Positions 16,330 to 24,420 of a stretch of DNA of 64,000 nucleotides are shown here, piece after piece. The notes under the pieces are model-generated. The model saw only the letters and a program-made list of their open reading frames with translations, ran no database searches and had not been told where the DNA came from. The stretch's first letter is position 1; each line of letters starts with the position of its first letter. The stretch spans positions 1,736,001-1,800,000 of the forward strand of contig NZ_CP015105.1 of NCBI RefSeq assembly GCF_002214545.1. Direction: 5' to 3'. The stretch comes from Thermococcus thioreducens (lineage in GTDB: Archaea; Methanobacteriota_B; Thermococci; Thermococcales; Thermococcaceae). The position numbers were made by a program, and so were the translations under genes.

Positions 16330-17424
16330 TTGATCGCTCTCCTCCTCCACGGCAACCTGCAGTACGCTGAGATACCAAAGGGGGAAATAGGGAGGGTCAT
16401 CGAGAAGGCCTACTTGCCGGTTCTCTCGGCGCTCCTCAAAAGGGAGACCTCCTTCGCCCTCAACGTCACAGGCTTCACACTCGAACTCCTTCCGGGGGAT
16501 GTGCTGGGGCTTCTACGCGATGGCATCGAATCGGGGCTGATAGAGGTAACCGGGACCGCCTACAGCCACGCGATACTGCCCTTCCTGAGCCTCGACAGGG
16601 TTGAAGCCCAGGTGAGGAGGGACAGGGAGGTAAAGGAGAACCTGCTCGAAGTCTCTCCAAAGCTCTTCTTCCCGCCGGAGCTGGCCTACGACCCGGTCCT
16701 GCCTGCCATACTTAGGGACAACGGCTATAGCGAAGTCTTCGTTGACGGAGAAGCCCTCATCCTCTCCAGCCACCTCAACAGGGCGATAAAGCCCGTGAAG
16801 CCCCTCTATCCCCACCTCATTAAAGCCCAGCGGGGCGAGGGCAACAGGTACGTCAACTACCTCCTCGGCCTGAGGGAGCTGAAAAAGTCGCTGGAACTAG
16901 TCTTTCCGGGCAAGGTGACCCTCAAAGCGGTTAAGGAGATCGAGGCGATACCGGTATGGGTGAACGTGAACACCGTTGTCATGCTCGGTGCCGGAAAGTT
17001 TCCCCTGATGAACCCGAGAAAGGCCGCGAAGTGGCTGGAAAACCTCGATGACATCATCCTCTACGGCACCGACATAGAGTTCCTCGGCTACCGTCCATTG
17101 GCGGACTACCTGATAACCGTCGATTCTTTCCTCGAAGTCTTTGATACCCTGGGAAGGGAGGTAAAGCTTCCGAGCGAGCTCCCCCACTCCGGAAGGAGGC
17201 TCTACCTGAGGACTTCGAGCTGGACTCCCGACAAAAGCCTCGCAATATGGAGCCTCGACGACGGTAACGCCAGGTTAAACTTCCTTTCGCGGAATCTGAG
17301 GGGAGAGAAGGCCTTCCTCGCAGAGAACAGCGATGCGAGGGGATGGGAGCCCCTGCCTGAGAGGAGGCTCGACGCGTTTAGGGCCATCTACGAAGCCTGG
17401 AGGGGTGGTGAATGGGAAACCTGA
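16330..17424 (+). CDS. galA: GH57 alpha-galactosidase
   Basis: A 364-residue GH57 enzyme, exactly the length of P. furiosus GalA, the founding GH57 alpha-galactosidase, which also neighbours a galactokinase gene. The nucleophile is expected at Glu117 in KLFFPPELAYDP, and the N-terminus (LLLHGNLQYAEIP) is a GH57 first motif. It releases galactose from alpha-galactosides in the cytoplasm; no signal peptide is present. It starts with TTG one base after the galK stop, after a GAGGAGGG, and its end overlaps the MFS gene by 13 bp. Confidence 0.9.
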   Translation: MIALLLHGNLQYAEIPKGEIGRVIEKAYLPVLSALLKRETSFALNVTGFTLELLPGDVLGLLRDGIESGLIEVTGTAYSHAILPFLSLDRVEAQVRRDREVKENLLEVSPKLFFPPELAYDPVLPAILRDNGYSEVFVDGEALILSSHLNRAIKPVKPLYPHLIKAQRGEGNRYVNYLLGLRELKKSLELVFPGKVTLKAVKEIEAIPVWVNVNTVVMLGAGKFPLMNPRKAAKWLENLDDIILYGTDIEFLGYRPLADYLITVDSFLEVFDTLGREVKLPSELPHSGRRLYLRTSSWTPDKSLAIWSLDDGNARLNFLSRNLRGEKAFLAENSDARGWEPLPERRLDAFRAIYEAWRGGEWET

Positions 17425-18746
17425 GAAACAGGCTCTCCATACTCCTTCTCGTCCTGATGGCGGCCTTCCTGATGGCCGACCAGAACCTGCTTCCCCCCAA
17501 CTACCAGCAGATAATGGCCGAGTTCGGGATAAGCGAGACCCAGATGGGGCTCGTCTCGACGATATTCGTTGCAACGAGCGCCCTGATAACGATAGTCTGG
17601 GGTTTTCTCTCCGACATCAAGGGGAGGAAGAAGCTCCTCGTTGTGGGCGTTCTCCTCGGTGAGATACCCTGCTTCCTGACGGCCTTCGTCAGCAGCTACT
17701 ACGAGCTCCTCCTCATGAGGCTCTTCACTGGGATTGGGGTCGGCTCCATAATCCCGATAGGATACTCCCTCATAGCAGACATGTTCCCGAGCGAGGAGCG
17801 CGGAAAGGGCTACGCCTTCATACAGACCGCCTTCGGCTTCGGAACCCTATTTGGCATGATAATGGCCGGCCTTATCGGGAGCTGGAGGCTCCCCTTCATC
17901 CTCGCCTCGGTTCCAAACTTCATTCTCGCGCCCCTCTTCTACGTTATAGCAGAGGAGCCCAAGAGGGGCGCCGGGGAGGAGGAGGTCAGGAAGCTCATCG
18001 AGATGGGAGTGGAGTACACCTACCGGCTGAGCTGGGAGGCCGTTAGAAAGTCCTTCAGGACGAAGACAAACCTCCTCATATTCCTCCAGGGCCTGGCCGG
18101 GACTGTCCCCTGGGGCGTCCTGATGTACTGGCTCGTCTCGTTCCTCATAGTGACGAGGGGGATGGCAAAGGAAACCGCGACCTTCGTTCTGCTGATCCTC
18201 GGAATAGCAACCGTGATAGGAACCCTCGTCGGAGGCTACGTCGGGGACTACTTCGAGAGGAGAAGCCCCGGGGGCAGGGCGCTGGTGACGGGGGCGGCAG
18301 TCTTCCTCGGGATGATAGCGGCGATTGGGGTCATAGTCTATCCGCTCCCACCGGAACTCTCCCTCAAGGGCTGGCTCGCACTAACGGTCTACTCGGTACT
18401 CTTCCTCCAGCTCGTCAGCTTCGCGGGACCGAACGTTACGGCGATAATCTCCCAGGTGAACCTCCCCGAGGACAGGGGGACGGTCTTTGGAGTGTTCAAC
18501 ATCATAGACAACGTCGGAAAGGCCCTCGGCCCGCTCTTCGGCGGGTTCCTAATCGAGGCGCTCAGAAAAGCGGGCTACACCAACGCCCAGGCCTACGAGT
18601 ACACACTCATAATAGGCTCGCTCTTCTGGACGCTCTGCGCCCTCGTGTGGTTCTGGATAAGGCATCAGTATCCAAAGGACAGGGAGGAGGTCAGGGGGAT
18701 ACTCAGGAAGCGTACCTGGGAACTTTTGGGGGGTGATGTAGCTTGA
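17412..18746 (+). CDS. MFS transporter, probable sugar/glycoside importer
   Basis: A 444-residue major facilitator with about 12 membrane helices. The loop 2-3 signature is GFLSDIKGRKKLL and there is an equivalent in the second half (GGYVGDYFERRSPGGR). An acidic, soluble loop of about 50 residues (EEPKRGAGEEEVRK...) lies between helices 6 and 7. It overlaps the GH57 gene before it (13 bp) and the LmbE-type gene after it (4 bp), so it surely works with them. Substrate is inferred as a galactose-containing, possibly N-acetylated, disaccharide; the sequence does not show which. Confidence 0.85.
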   Translation: MGNLRNRLSILLLVLMAAFLMADQNLLPPNYQQIMAEFGISETQMGLVSTIFVATSALITIVWGFLSDIKGRKKLLVVGVLLGEIPCFLTAFVSSYYELLLMRLFTGIGVGSIIPIGYSLIADMFPSEERGKGYAFIQTAFGFGTLFGMIMAGLIGSWRLPFILASVPNFILAPLFYVIAEEPKRGAGEEEVRKLIEMGVEYTYRLSWEAVRKSFRTKTNLLIFLQGLAGTVPWGVLMYWLVSFLIVTRGMAKETATFVLLILGIATVIGTLVGGYVGDYFERRSPGGRALVTGAAVFLGMIAAIGVIVYPLPPELSLKGWLALTVYSVLFLQLVSFAGPNVTAIISQVNLPEDRGTVFGVFNIIDNVGKALGPLFGGFLIEALRKAGYTNAQAYEYTLIIGSLFWTLCALVWFWIRHQYPKDREEVRGILRKRTWELLGGDVA

Positions 18747-19540
18747 AGCCTTTTCTCCTCGCCAGGGCTAAGCTCAGGGGGGTTTCGCCCGGCGAGTTCA
18801 GGGCGCTTTTGAAGGAAGCCCTGGGCTTCGACGTGGAAAGGCCCTTCGATGGCGTCAGAAGGATCCTCTGCGTCCAGCCGCATCCAGACGACTGCGAGCT
18901 CGCCGTTGGGGGAACGCTGGCGAAGCTCTCGCGGGAGGGAAGGGAGATAACCTACCTCACCCTCACGGACGGATCGGCCGGGAGCAGGGAGGTTCCGCCA
19001 GAGAAGCTGAAGGAAGTCCGGAGGGAGGAGCAGGAGAGGGCGGCGGAGATAATAGGCGTCAAGAAACTCCTCTGGCTCAACTACCATGATACGAGGCTCC
19101 CCCACAGCGGGGAGGTCAGGAATGAAATACTGCGGATAATCCGTTCGGAAAAGCCCCACCTCGTACTCGCTCCAGATCCATGGCTCCCATACGATGTCCA
19201 TCCAGACCACAGGAACGCGGGGCTCTTAACCGGGGAGGCGGCCTTCTTCTCCGCCCTTCCAAGCGTCGGGGAGGGGGAGCCTTGGGAGGTGAGGCTCCTC
19301 GGCTTCTACTACACGGACAATCCAAACTACATTGAGGACATAGGAGATTTCCTCAAGCTCAAGCTGAAGGCCTTGAAAGCCCACAAGAGCCAGTTCGGGA
19401 GCGAGTGGAGTTCGTGGGAGGTCTTCGTGAAGAGCATAGCCAGGTTCTACGGGGAGATAGCGGGCTTCAAATACGGCGAGGGGCTGAAGATTCTCCCCAC
19501 GGTTCTCTTCCACGCAAACCCGCTTGCGGGGGTGCTGTGA
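18743..19540 (+). CDS. LmbE/PIG-L-family deacetylase (Dac-like)
   Basis: A 265-residue zinc deacetylase. The signature PHPDDCE (His47, Asp49, Asp50) and the second site DVHPDHRNAG (His153, Asp155, His156) match the metal ligands of the PIG-L family. In Thermococcus and Pyrococcus the best-known member, diacetylchitobiose deacetylase (Dac), has about the same length (267 residues in T. kodakarensis) and removes the acetyl group of the non-reducing GlcNAc. Here the neighbours are galactose enzymes rather than chitin enzymes, so an N-acetylated galactoside is a reasonable alternative substrate. Start ATGA-type overlap with the MFS gene. Confidence 0.85.
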   Translation: MKPFLLARAKLRGVSPGEFRALLKEALGFDVERPFDGVRRILCVQPHPDDCELAVGGTLAKLSREGREITYLTLTDGSAGSREVPPEKLKEVRREEQERAAEIIGVKKLLWLNYHDTRLPHSGEVRNEILRIIRSEKPHLVLAPDPWLPYDVHPDHRNAGLLTGEAAFFSALPSVGEGEPWEVRLLGFYYTDNPNYIEDIGDFLKLKLKALKAHKSQFGSEWSSWEVFVKSIARFYGEIAGFKYGEGLKILPTVLFHANPLAGVL

Positions 19541-20848
19541 ATGAGGGTAGCCTTCATCGGAGCCGGAAGCATATTCACCCCTCTGGGCCTCTACACGATA
19601 GCCACGAGCGAGGTTTTGAGGAACGCTGAGGTTTACCTCGTGGAGATAGAGGGCGAGCGGAGAAAGTTCATAACGGCCTTAGCGGAGAAGATAAAGAGGA
19701 CCTTCAAGGCAGGCTTCAGAGTAACTCCTCTGCGTGACGTTTCGGAGCTTGAAAACTACGGCGTCGACTACGCGGTCATCTCCGTCGAGAAGGAGCGGTA
19801 CGAACGCTGGAGGCTGGACTTCGAGATTCCCCATAGGTACGGCATCAGGCAGGTTCTCGGGGAGAACGGTGGTTTAGGTGGACTCTCCCACACGCTCCGC
19901 GTCGTCCCCTTGGTTTTAAGCATCGCCGGGGTCATTGAGGACATAAACCGGGATGCGCACACGTTTATCTACTCCAACCCCGAGCCGAGGGTGACCTACG
20001 CGGTTCTGAACTATACAAGCTTAAAAAACGTCTACGGCCTCTGCACGGGCTACCTTGAGAGGAAGGAAATGCTGGCCCCCTTGCTGAAGGCCGACGAGAG
20101 GGAGATAAGCCTCATCGCCGGCGGCCTGAACCACTTCACCTGGATAAGGGAGCTCCGCATTAACGGCGAGGATGCATATCCACAGCTTGACGAGGCCTTA
20201 AAGAAAAGGCCGGACTTCGAGCCTTTGAGCCAGCTTCTCTACCGGACGTACGGCCTATTCCCCTCGCCGGACGACAACCACATAGGGGAGTACCTGAGCT
20301 TCGCCTGGCCGCTGATTCCGGAGGAGAAAAAGGGGCTTAAATGGATAGAGAGAACCAGGAAGGAGGGGGATGAGGTAAGAAGGCTTTTGAGGCTGTTCCT
20401 CCGCGGTCTCGTCCCCAAGTTCGCCTTCAACCGCTTCGTTAAGTTCCCCGACGTTGCCATGAACGTCGTTGAGGGGCTTGAGGGCAGGGAAAAGCTCCAG
20501 GAGGCCATAAACGTCCCCAACAGGGACTACATCGACCTGCCTGGAGGCACGATAGTAGAGGTTCCGGCCGAGGTCTCGCCGAAGGGAGTGAAGCCGCTCC
20601 GCGTCGAGCTCCCGCGGGAGGCTTTAGCCCCTCTCAGAGTTCAGGCGGAGATACAGCGGTTATCTGCGGAGGCAGCGGTAGAAGGAAACGTTGAGAAGGT
20701 GATAAAAGCCGTGCTCCTCGACCCGGTCGTCCACAACGCCAAGGCTGGGCTGAGGGCCATGGCCGAGCTGATGAGGGCTCACCTCGACATGATGCCACAG
20801 TTCACTGAGGGTGATGTGGAAGAGATAAAGGGATTTATTCACCGGTGA
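19541..20848 (+). CDS. GH4-family NAD+/metal-dependent glycosidase
   Basis: A 435-residue GH4 enzyme, a family that cleaves glycosides by transient oxidation at C3 using bound NAD+ and Mn2+. The Rossmann motif FIGAGSIFTP is at the N-terminus. Metal ligands Cys168 (in VYGLCTG) and His198 (in GGLNHFTW) match the C...NH arrangement. SNPEPRVTY is the substrate loop. GH4 members cut alpha-galactosides, alpha-glucosides, 6-phospho-sugars or galacturonides; which one cannot be read from sequence. It follows the deacetylase gene without gap and ends 14 bp into the convergent ATPase gene. Confidence 0.85.
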   Translation: MRVAFIGAGSIFTPLGLYTIATSEVLRNAEVYLVEIEGERRKFITALAEKIKRTFKAGFRVTPLRDVSELENYGVDYAVISVEKERYERWRLDFEIPHRYGIRQVLGENGGLGGLSHTLRVVPLVLSIAGVIEDINRDAHTFIYSNPEPRVTYAVLNYTSLKNVYGLCTGYLERKEMLAPLLKADEREISLIAGGLNHFTWIRELRINGEDAYPQLDEALKKRPDFEPLSQLLYRTYGLFPSPDDNHIGEYLSFAWPLIPEEKKGLKWIERTRKEGDEVRRLLRLFLRGLVPKFAFNRFVKFPDVAMNVVEGLEGREKLQEAINVPNRDYIDLPGGTIVEVPAEVSPKGVKPLRVELPREALAPLRVQAEIQRLSAEAAVEGNVEKVIKAVLLDPVVHNAKAGLRAMAELMRAHLDMMPQFTEGDVEEIKGFIHR

Positions 20849-22181
20849 TATCATGAATGTCCCAGAGCAGGGGAGCCGGCCGTTCCACGAACTCCCTGGC
20901 AACTATGCCAGTATGAACCTCCCATCCGTCAAGTCCCATCAGGGCGGCTTTCCTCTCCAGGTCTTTTCTTATTCCCCAGACCTCTCTGGGGCCCAGTTTC
21001 CTCCACTTGACCTCAACAAGGAGGGCCTTTTTCTCTTTCTCGTCCAGGGCCACCAGGTCAACTTCTTCCCCCTTCCACCACCATCTCCCTATACGGGTGA
21101 ACCTGAAGGGAAGCTTTCCATTTCTGTTGAGGAGCATGAGGTGCTGAAGGGCCACCTTCTCGTAAACCCTCCCCAGGTATAGGTTAAACTTTCTCCTGAA
21201 GTTCTCAAGAGGGACATCTGAGAGGCCGAGCTCTATCTCCTCCTTGAAGGGATAGACGAAGGAGTAGTAGAAGGCAAAGTAGTTGTCCGATAGACTGTAC
21301 CTCGCCCCCTTCCTCCTCCTGGAAACCCCAGGAAGCACCGGGTATTCTTTCCTGACTATCTCCAGCTCCCCAAGGACAGAGAGATAACGGGAAAGTTTCG
21401 AGCCGTCTATTCCAGTTTTGGTTCTGATCTCGTTGAAGGACGTGTACCCAGAGGCTATCGCCTCAAGGATTGTGTTGTAAGTGCTCAGGTCCCTGAGCTC
21501 ATAGCGCAGGAGAAGTTCAGCTTCTTCGTAGAGGTATCCCTTCCCGAAGAATTCCCGAATCACGTTCTCCTCCACCGATAAGGAGGGGTCAAAGCGAAGC
21601 AGGTACTCAGGAATACCGTCAAGAACGCCATATGCCCTAACCAGTTCCTCAGGAGAATAGCCCGGAAAGAACTCTCCAATGTGCCTGAACTCCAGGGGTT
21701 TAACCTTAATTGTCATGGTTCTTCTGCCATGGAGTGGACTTCCGTAGTCCGTGAGTCTCTTCATCATTGACACACTAGAACCGCACAGAATGATGCTCCC
21801 TCCCTCACCGAAGTCCCAGTACTCCTGAAGAAGACCCAGTATCCGGGGATAGTTCTTTACGAGTACCGGGAACTCGTCGAGAACCAGTACTGTTCCGCTA
21901 GCGCTCAGGAGATTAAAGAGTTCATCGAAGGAAGAAGGTGGGTACTCTAAGAATTTAATATCCCCCGTAACGCGGTAGAGCTTTTTAGAGAGGCTGACGA
22001 GCGTTTCTCTGGGCTCTTCCTCTTTGCATAAGTGGTACACGTGGGGAATGCCTTTCAGGGCCTCGATTATCAGTCTCGTCTTGCCTACCCTTCTCCGACC
22101 GTAAACTATGATGAGCGAGCGTTTTTTCAGGTACTCCCCCAGCTTCCGCAGCTCCTCAGAGCGGTTTACGAACTCTTGCAT
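20835..22181 (-). CDS. Archaeal ATPase with DUF234-type C-terminus
   Basis: A 448-residue protein of the archaeal ATPase family common in Thermococcales. Walker A YGRRRVGKTRL near the N-terminus, Walker B VLVLDEFP, a sensor motif ILCGSS, then a winged helix domain (about 240-290) and a PD-(D/E)XK-like DUF234 domain (about 320-440, with EVDLVALDEKEKKALLVEVKWR). Function is unproven; members are often near mobile DNA. The ATG at 22181 is preferred because a TATA-like CTTTAAAT (about 22209-22216) lies 25-30 bp upstream, consistent with a leaderless start. It is convergent with the sugar operon. Confidence 0.85.
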   Translation of the reverse strand: MQEFVNRSEELRKLGEYLKKRSLIIVYGRRRVGKTRLIIEALKGIPHVYHLCKEEEPRETLVSLSKKLYRVTGDIKFLEYPPSSFDELFNLLSASGTVLVLDEFPVLVKNYPRILGLLQEYWDFGEGGSIILCGSSVSMMKRLTDYGSPLHGRRTMTIKVKPLEFRHIGEFFPGYSPEELVRAYGVLDGIPEYLLRFDPSLSVEENVIREFFGKGYLYEEAELLLRYELRDLSTYNTILEAIASGYTSFNEIRTKTGIDGSKLSRYLSVLGELEIVRKEYPVLPGVSRRRKGARYSLSDNYFAFYYSFVYPFKEEIELGLSDVPLENFRRKFNLYLGRVYEKVALQHLMLLNRNGKLPFRFTRIGRWWWKGEEVDLVALDEKEKKALLVEVKWRKLGPREVWGIRKDLERKAALMGLDGWEVHTGIVAREFVERPAPLLWDIHDITGE

Positions 22182-22211
22182 AATCATGGTTATATATTTG
22201 CGATTAGGCAT

Positions 22212-23468
22212 TTAAAGTTTTTCCCAAAGGCCGTACTTCTCAAGCAGCCCGTCGCTTACTCCTCCGTTCTTTGCGATTTCGCCGTAGATGCGGGCGCTTT
22301 TTCTCGGCCTCCTCCCAAAGGTATCGTAGTCCACCTCGATCAGCCCGAACCTCGGCCTGAAGCCTTCAGCCCACTCGTAGTTGTCTATCAGCGACCAGTA
22401 GAAGTAGCCCCTCACGTCGATACCCTCTCTCAAAGCTTTGTGGACGTACTGGAGGTGCTGGACTATGAACTCGACGCGCCATTCGTCATCGAGCGTCGCT
22501 ATTCCGTTCTCGGTGACGTAGAGCGGAAGGCCGTACTCTGAAAAGGCCTTTAATCCTTCGTAGATGCCCTTCGGATAGACGCTCCAGCCCATGTCAGTCT
22601 TTCTGCTCACGTTGGCGTCTTCAACGACGAAGCGTTTGAGCGGGTTTCTCGAAGCCCTGACCTTCATGATGTTGTAGTAGTTCATCCCGAGCCAGTCGAG
22701 GCTGCTTGCCGGAACGTCGAAGGTTCTCATGAAACCCCTGAATCCCCCGGTTAGGATTCCGTCAAGGAGCGAGCGGTTGAAGGTGTAGTCTATCTCGTCC
22801 CTCGCCTTTTTATCCCTCTCAGAATCTCTCGCCGGCACGAAGTGCGGGCGGTTCTTCACTATCCCGACCCTGAACTTGCCGTGAAGAATCTCGTAGGCGA
22901 TGGCGTGGGCCCTGATCAGGTTTGCAGCGACCTTCTCGGCCTTCAGCGGGTTCCTCCTGAAGGGAGGCCACATCCCCTCGACGTATGAGGCCACGACGTA
23001 GACCATCGGCTCGTTGAAGGTCGCCACCAGCTCAACGCCCTCTATGTTGTCGGCTATCAGCTCAACGTAGCTCCTCCAGTGCTCAAGGTTGTCTTCCCTC
23101 TCAAAGCCTCCCCTGAGGGCGAACCAAGTTGGAAGTGTGAAGTGGTGGAGCGTGAGCATCGGGGTAATCCCGTTCTCTCTGAGCAGGTCGATTATCCCCT
23201 GGTAGCGCATTAACGCCTCCTCGTTTGGCCTTCCCTCCTCTGGAAAAATGCGACCCCATTCGATAGAAAAGCGATAGGCTTTATAGCCCAGCTCCGCCAT
23301 CAGCTCGATGTCCTTCTCGTACAGCTCCCAGGAGTTGCAGGCCTTCCCTGCTGGCGGGAGCTTTCCCCTTTCAGCCCAGTACCACCAGTCGCTCCAGACG
23401 TTGTCACCCTCAATCTGGTAGGAAGACGTTGCCGTCCCGAAGAGAAATCCATCCGGAAACCTGAGCAT
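22212..23468 (-). CDS. GH1 beta-glycosidase
   Basis: A 418-residue retaining beta-glycosidase of family 1. Acid/base Glu153 is in TFNEP and nucleophile Glu320 in VTENG. N-terminus PDGFLFGTATSSYQIEG is the family signature. The size and lack of a signal peptide resemble the 423-residue P. horikoshii BGPh, a beta-glycosidase active on hydrophobic beta-glycosides. Substrate preference (gluco, galacto or manno) cannot be decided. The start follows GGGGAGTG with ATTAATAT as TATA about 30 bp further upstream. It is divergent from the big secreted protein and lies 3' to the sugar operon, which it may complement. Confidence 0.9.
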   Translation of the reverse strand: MLRFPDGFLFGTATSSYQIEGDNVWSDWWYWAERGKLPPAGKACNSWELYEKDIELMAELGYKAYRFSIEWGRIFPEEGRPNEEALMRYQGIIDLLRENGITPMLTLHHFTLPTWFALRGGFEREDNLEHWRSYVELIADNIEGVELVATFNEPMVYVVASYVEGMWPPFRRNPLKAEKVAANLIRAHAIAYEILHGKFRVGIVKNRPHFVPARDSERDKKARDEIDYTFNRSLLDGILTGGFRGFMRTFDVPASSLDWLGMNYYNIMKVRASRNPLKRFVVEDANVSRKTDMGWSVYPKGIYEGLKAFSEYGLPLYVTENGIATLDDEWRVEFIVQHLQYVHKALREGIDVRGYFYWSLIDNYEWAEGFRPRFGLIEVDYDTFGRRPRKSARIYGEIAKNGGVSDGLLEKYGLWEKL

Positions 23469-23586
23469 TTCACTCCCCTACCCAGATCTGTCCAGGCATA
23501 TTAATAAGTTTCTGACGCATATATTGAACAAAGTTGATATGAGGCGTGGCAAAGGCGATTGAAAGGTTTCGTTTTTCTGTGGAGAA

Positions 23587-24420
23587 ATGCTGGAAGTGGC
23601 AAATGTGAGAAAAGATTTGTTACCGGTGGCTGTTCTTGCCACCCTGGTGATTGTAGCCCCTTTCGTGGAGGCCGATTTTGACCCGCCCGGTCAGCCTGCG
23701 GTTCAGGTAAACGTGTACTTTATAGGCATGTCCCTGAGCGAGGATATGGACGACGGTGCGAACGGATACGCGGACATAATCGGCACGTATAAGGTCACGC
23801 ACAGCGGGCACGGCACCAAAGACGGAAAGATCGATATGTTCTACTACGACTGGGACACGCTGAAGGGCAAAAACGGCTACATAAAAAAGCGCCTGCTCTA
23901 CAGCCACAAGGAGTGCTCCCCGATAAAGCCGATAACTGTTGAGGTGGGCATGGAGGAGCACAACACCATTTTTTCAAACACACAGCTCGGCTCGGGCTCC
24001 ATAACGGTCACGAAGCCCGGGATATACGAGATAAAGCTGGACAAGGGGAAGGCTCTCATAGAGGTCAGGGTGACCCCGGCGGTTCTGTATTCCGAAAAAT
24101 GCTCCTACTTCTACGACCAGCCCCCGGACTATGCGAGCAGCATTGTGACGAGCTCCGGCGGCTACATCTACGACTGGCAGCTTGCAAACATGATAAATAT
24201 GTGGATAGCCAACAGGACGGGCTATGCGAACATGGTCTTCATATTCAGCCAGTGTTTCGGCGGAGGAATGATTGACGACCTTAAAGAAAAGCTGAAGGGG
24301 ACTGGAGATGCGGCATTCTTGAGCGCTTCCAGACATAACGAAGCATCTTGGGGTCTCGCCGATGGATACACCCCTTCAAGCTGGCCGGAGATGGCAAAAA
24401 GAGGGTTTAAAAAAACCTGA
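23587..24420 (+). CDS. Secreted caspase/legumain-like protein, first part (Cys half), frame ends at an A7 run
   Basis: 277 codons. A signal-peptide-like N-terminus (hydrophobic residues 11-29) is followed by an apparent beta-sandwich domain (40-165) and then half of a clan CD (caspase/legumain) fold: a helix, the strand MVFIFSQCFGGG with Cys223, and DAAFLSASRHNEASWG. The frame ends at TGA after the run AAAAAAA (24410-24416); dropping one A continues it into the frame that starts at 24362, in the order FKK-PEGYYPKE. No other frame fits as well. It is either a sequencing or natural frameshift or a programmed slip. A separate truncated protein is possible. Confidence 0.75.
   Translation: MLEVANVRKDLLPVAVLATLVIVAPFVEADFDPPGQPAVQVNVYFIGMSLSEDMDDGANGYADIIGTYKVTHSGHGTKDGKIDMFYYDWDTLKGKNGYIKKRLLYSHKECSPIKPITVEVGMEEHNTIFSNTQLGSGSITVTKPGIYEIKLDKGKALIEVRVTPAVLYSEKCSYFYDQPPDYASSIVTSSGGYIYDWQLANMINMWIANRTGYANMVFIFSQCFGGGMIDDLKEKLKGTGDAAFLSASRHNEASWGLADGYTPSSWPEMAKRGFKKT

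Noticed and set aside
23587-23900. HSGHG near residue 72 of the caspase-like protein as the catalytic His
   Set aside because: It lies in a predicted beta-sandwich with no caspase-like strand before it, whereas FWVSDHGN in the second frame has the right context.
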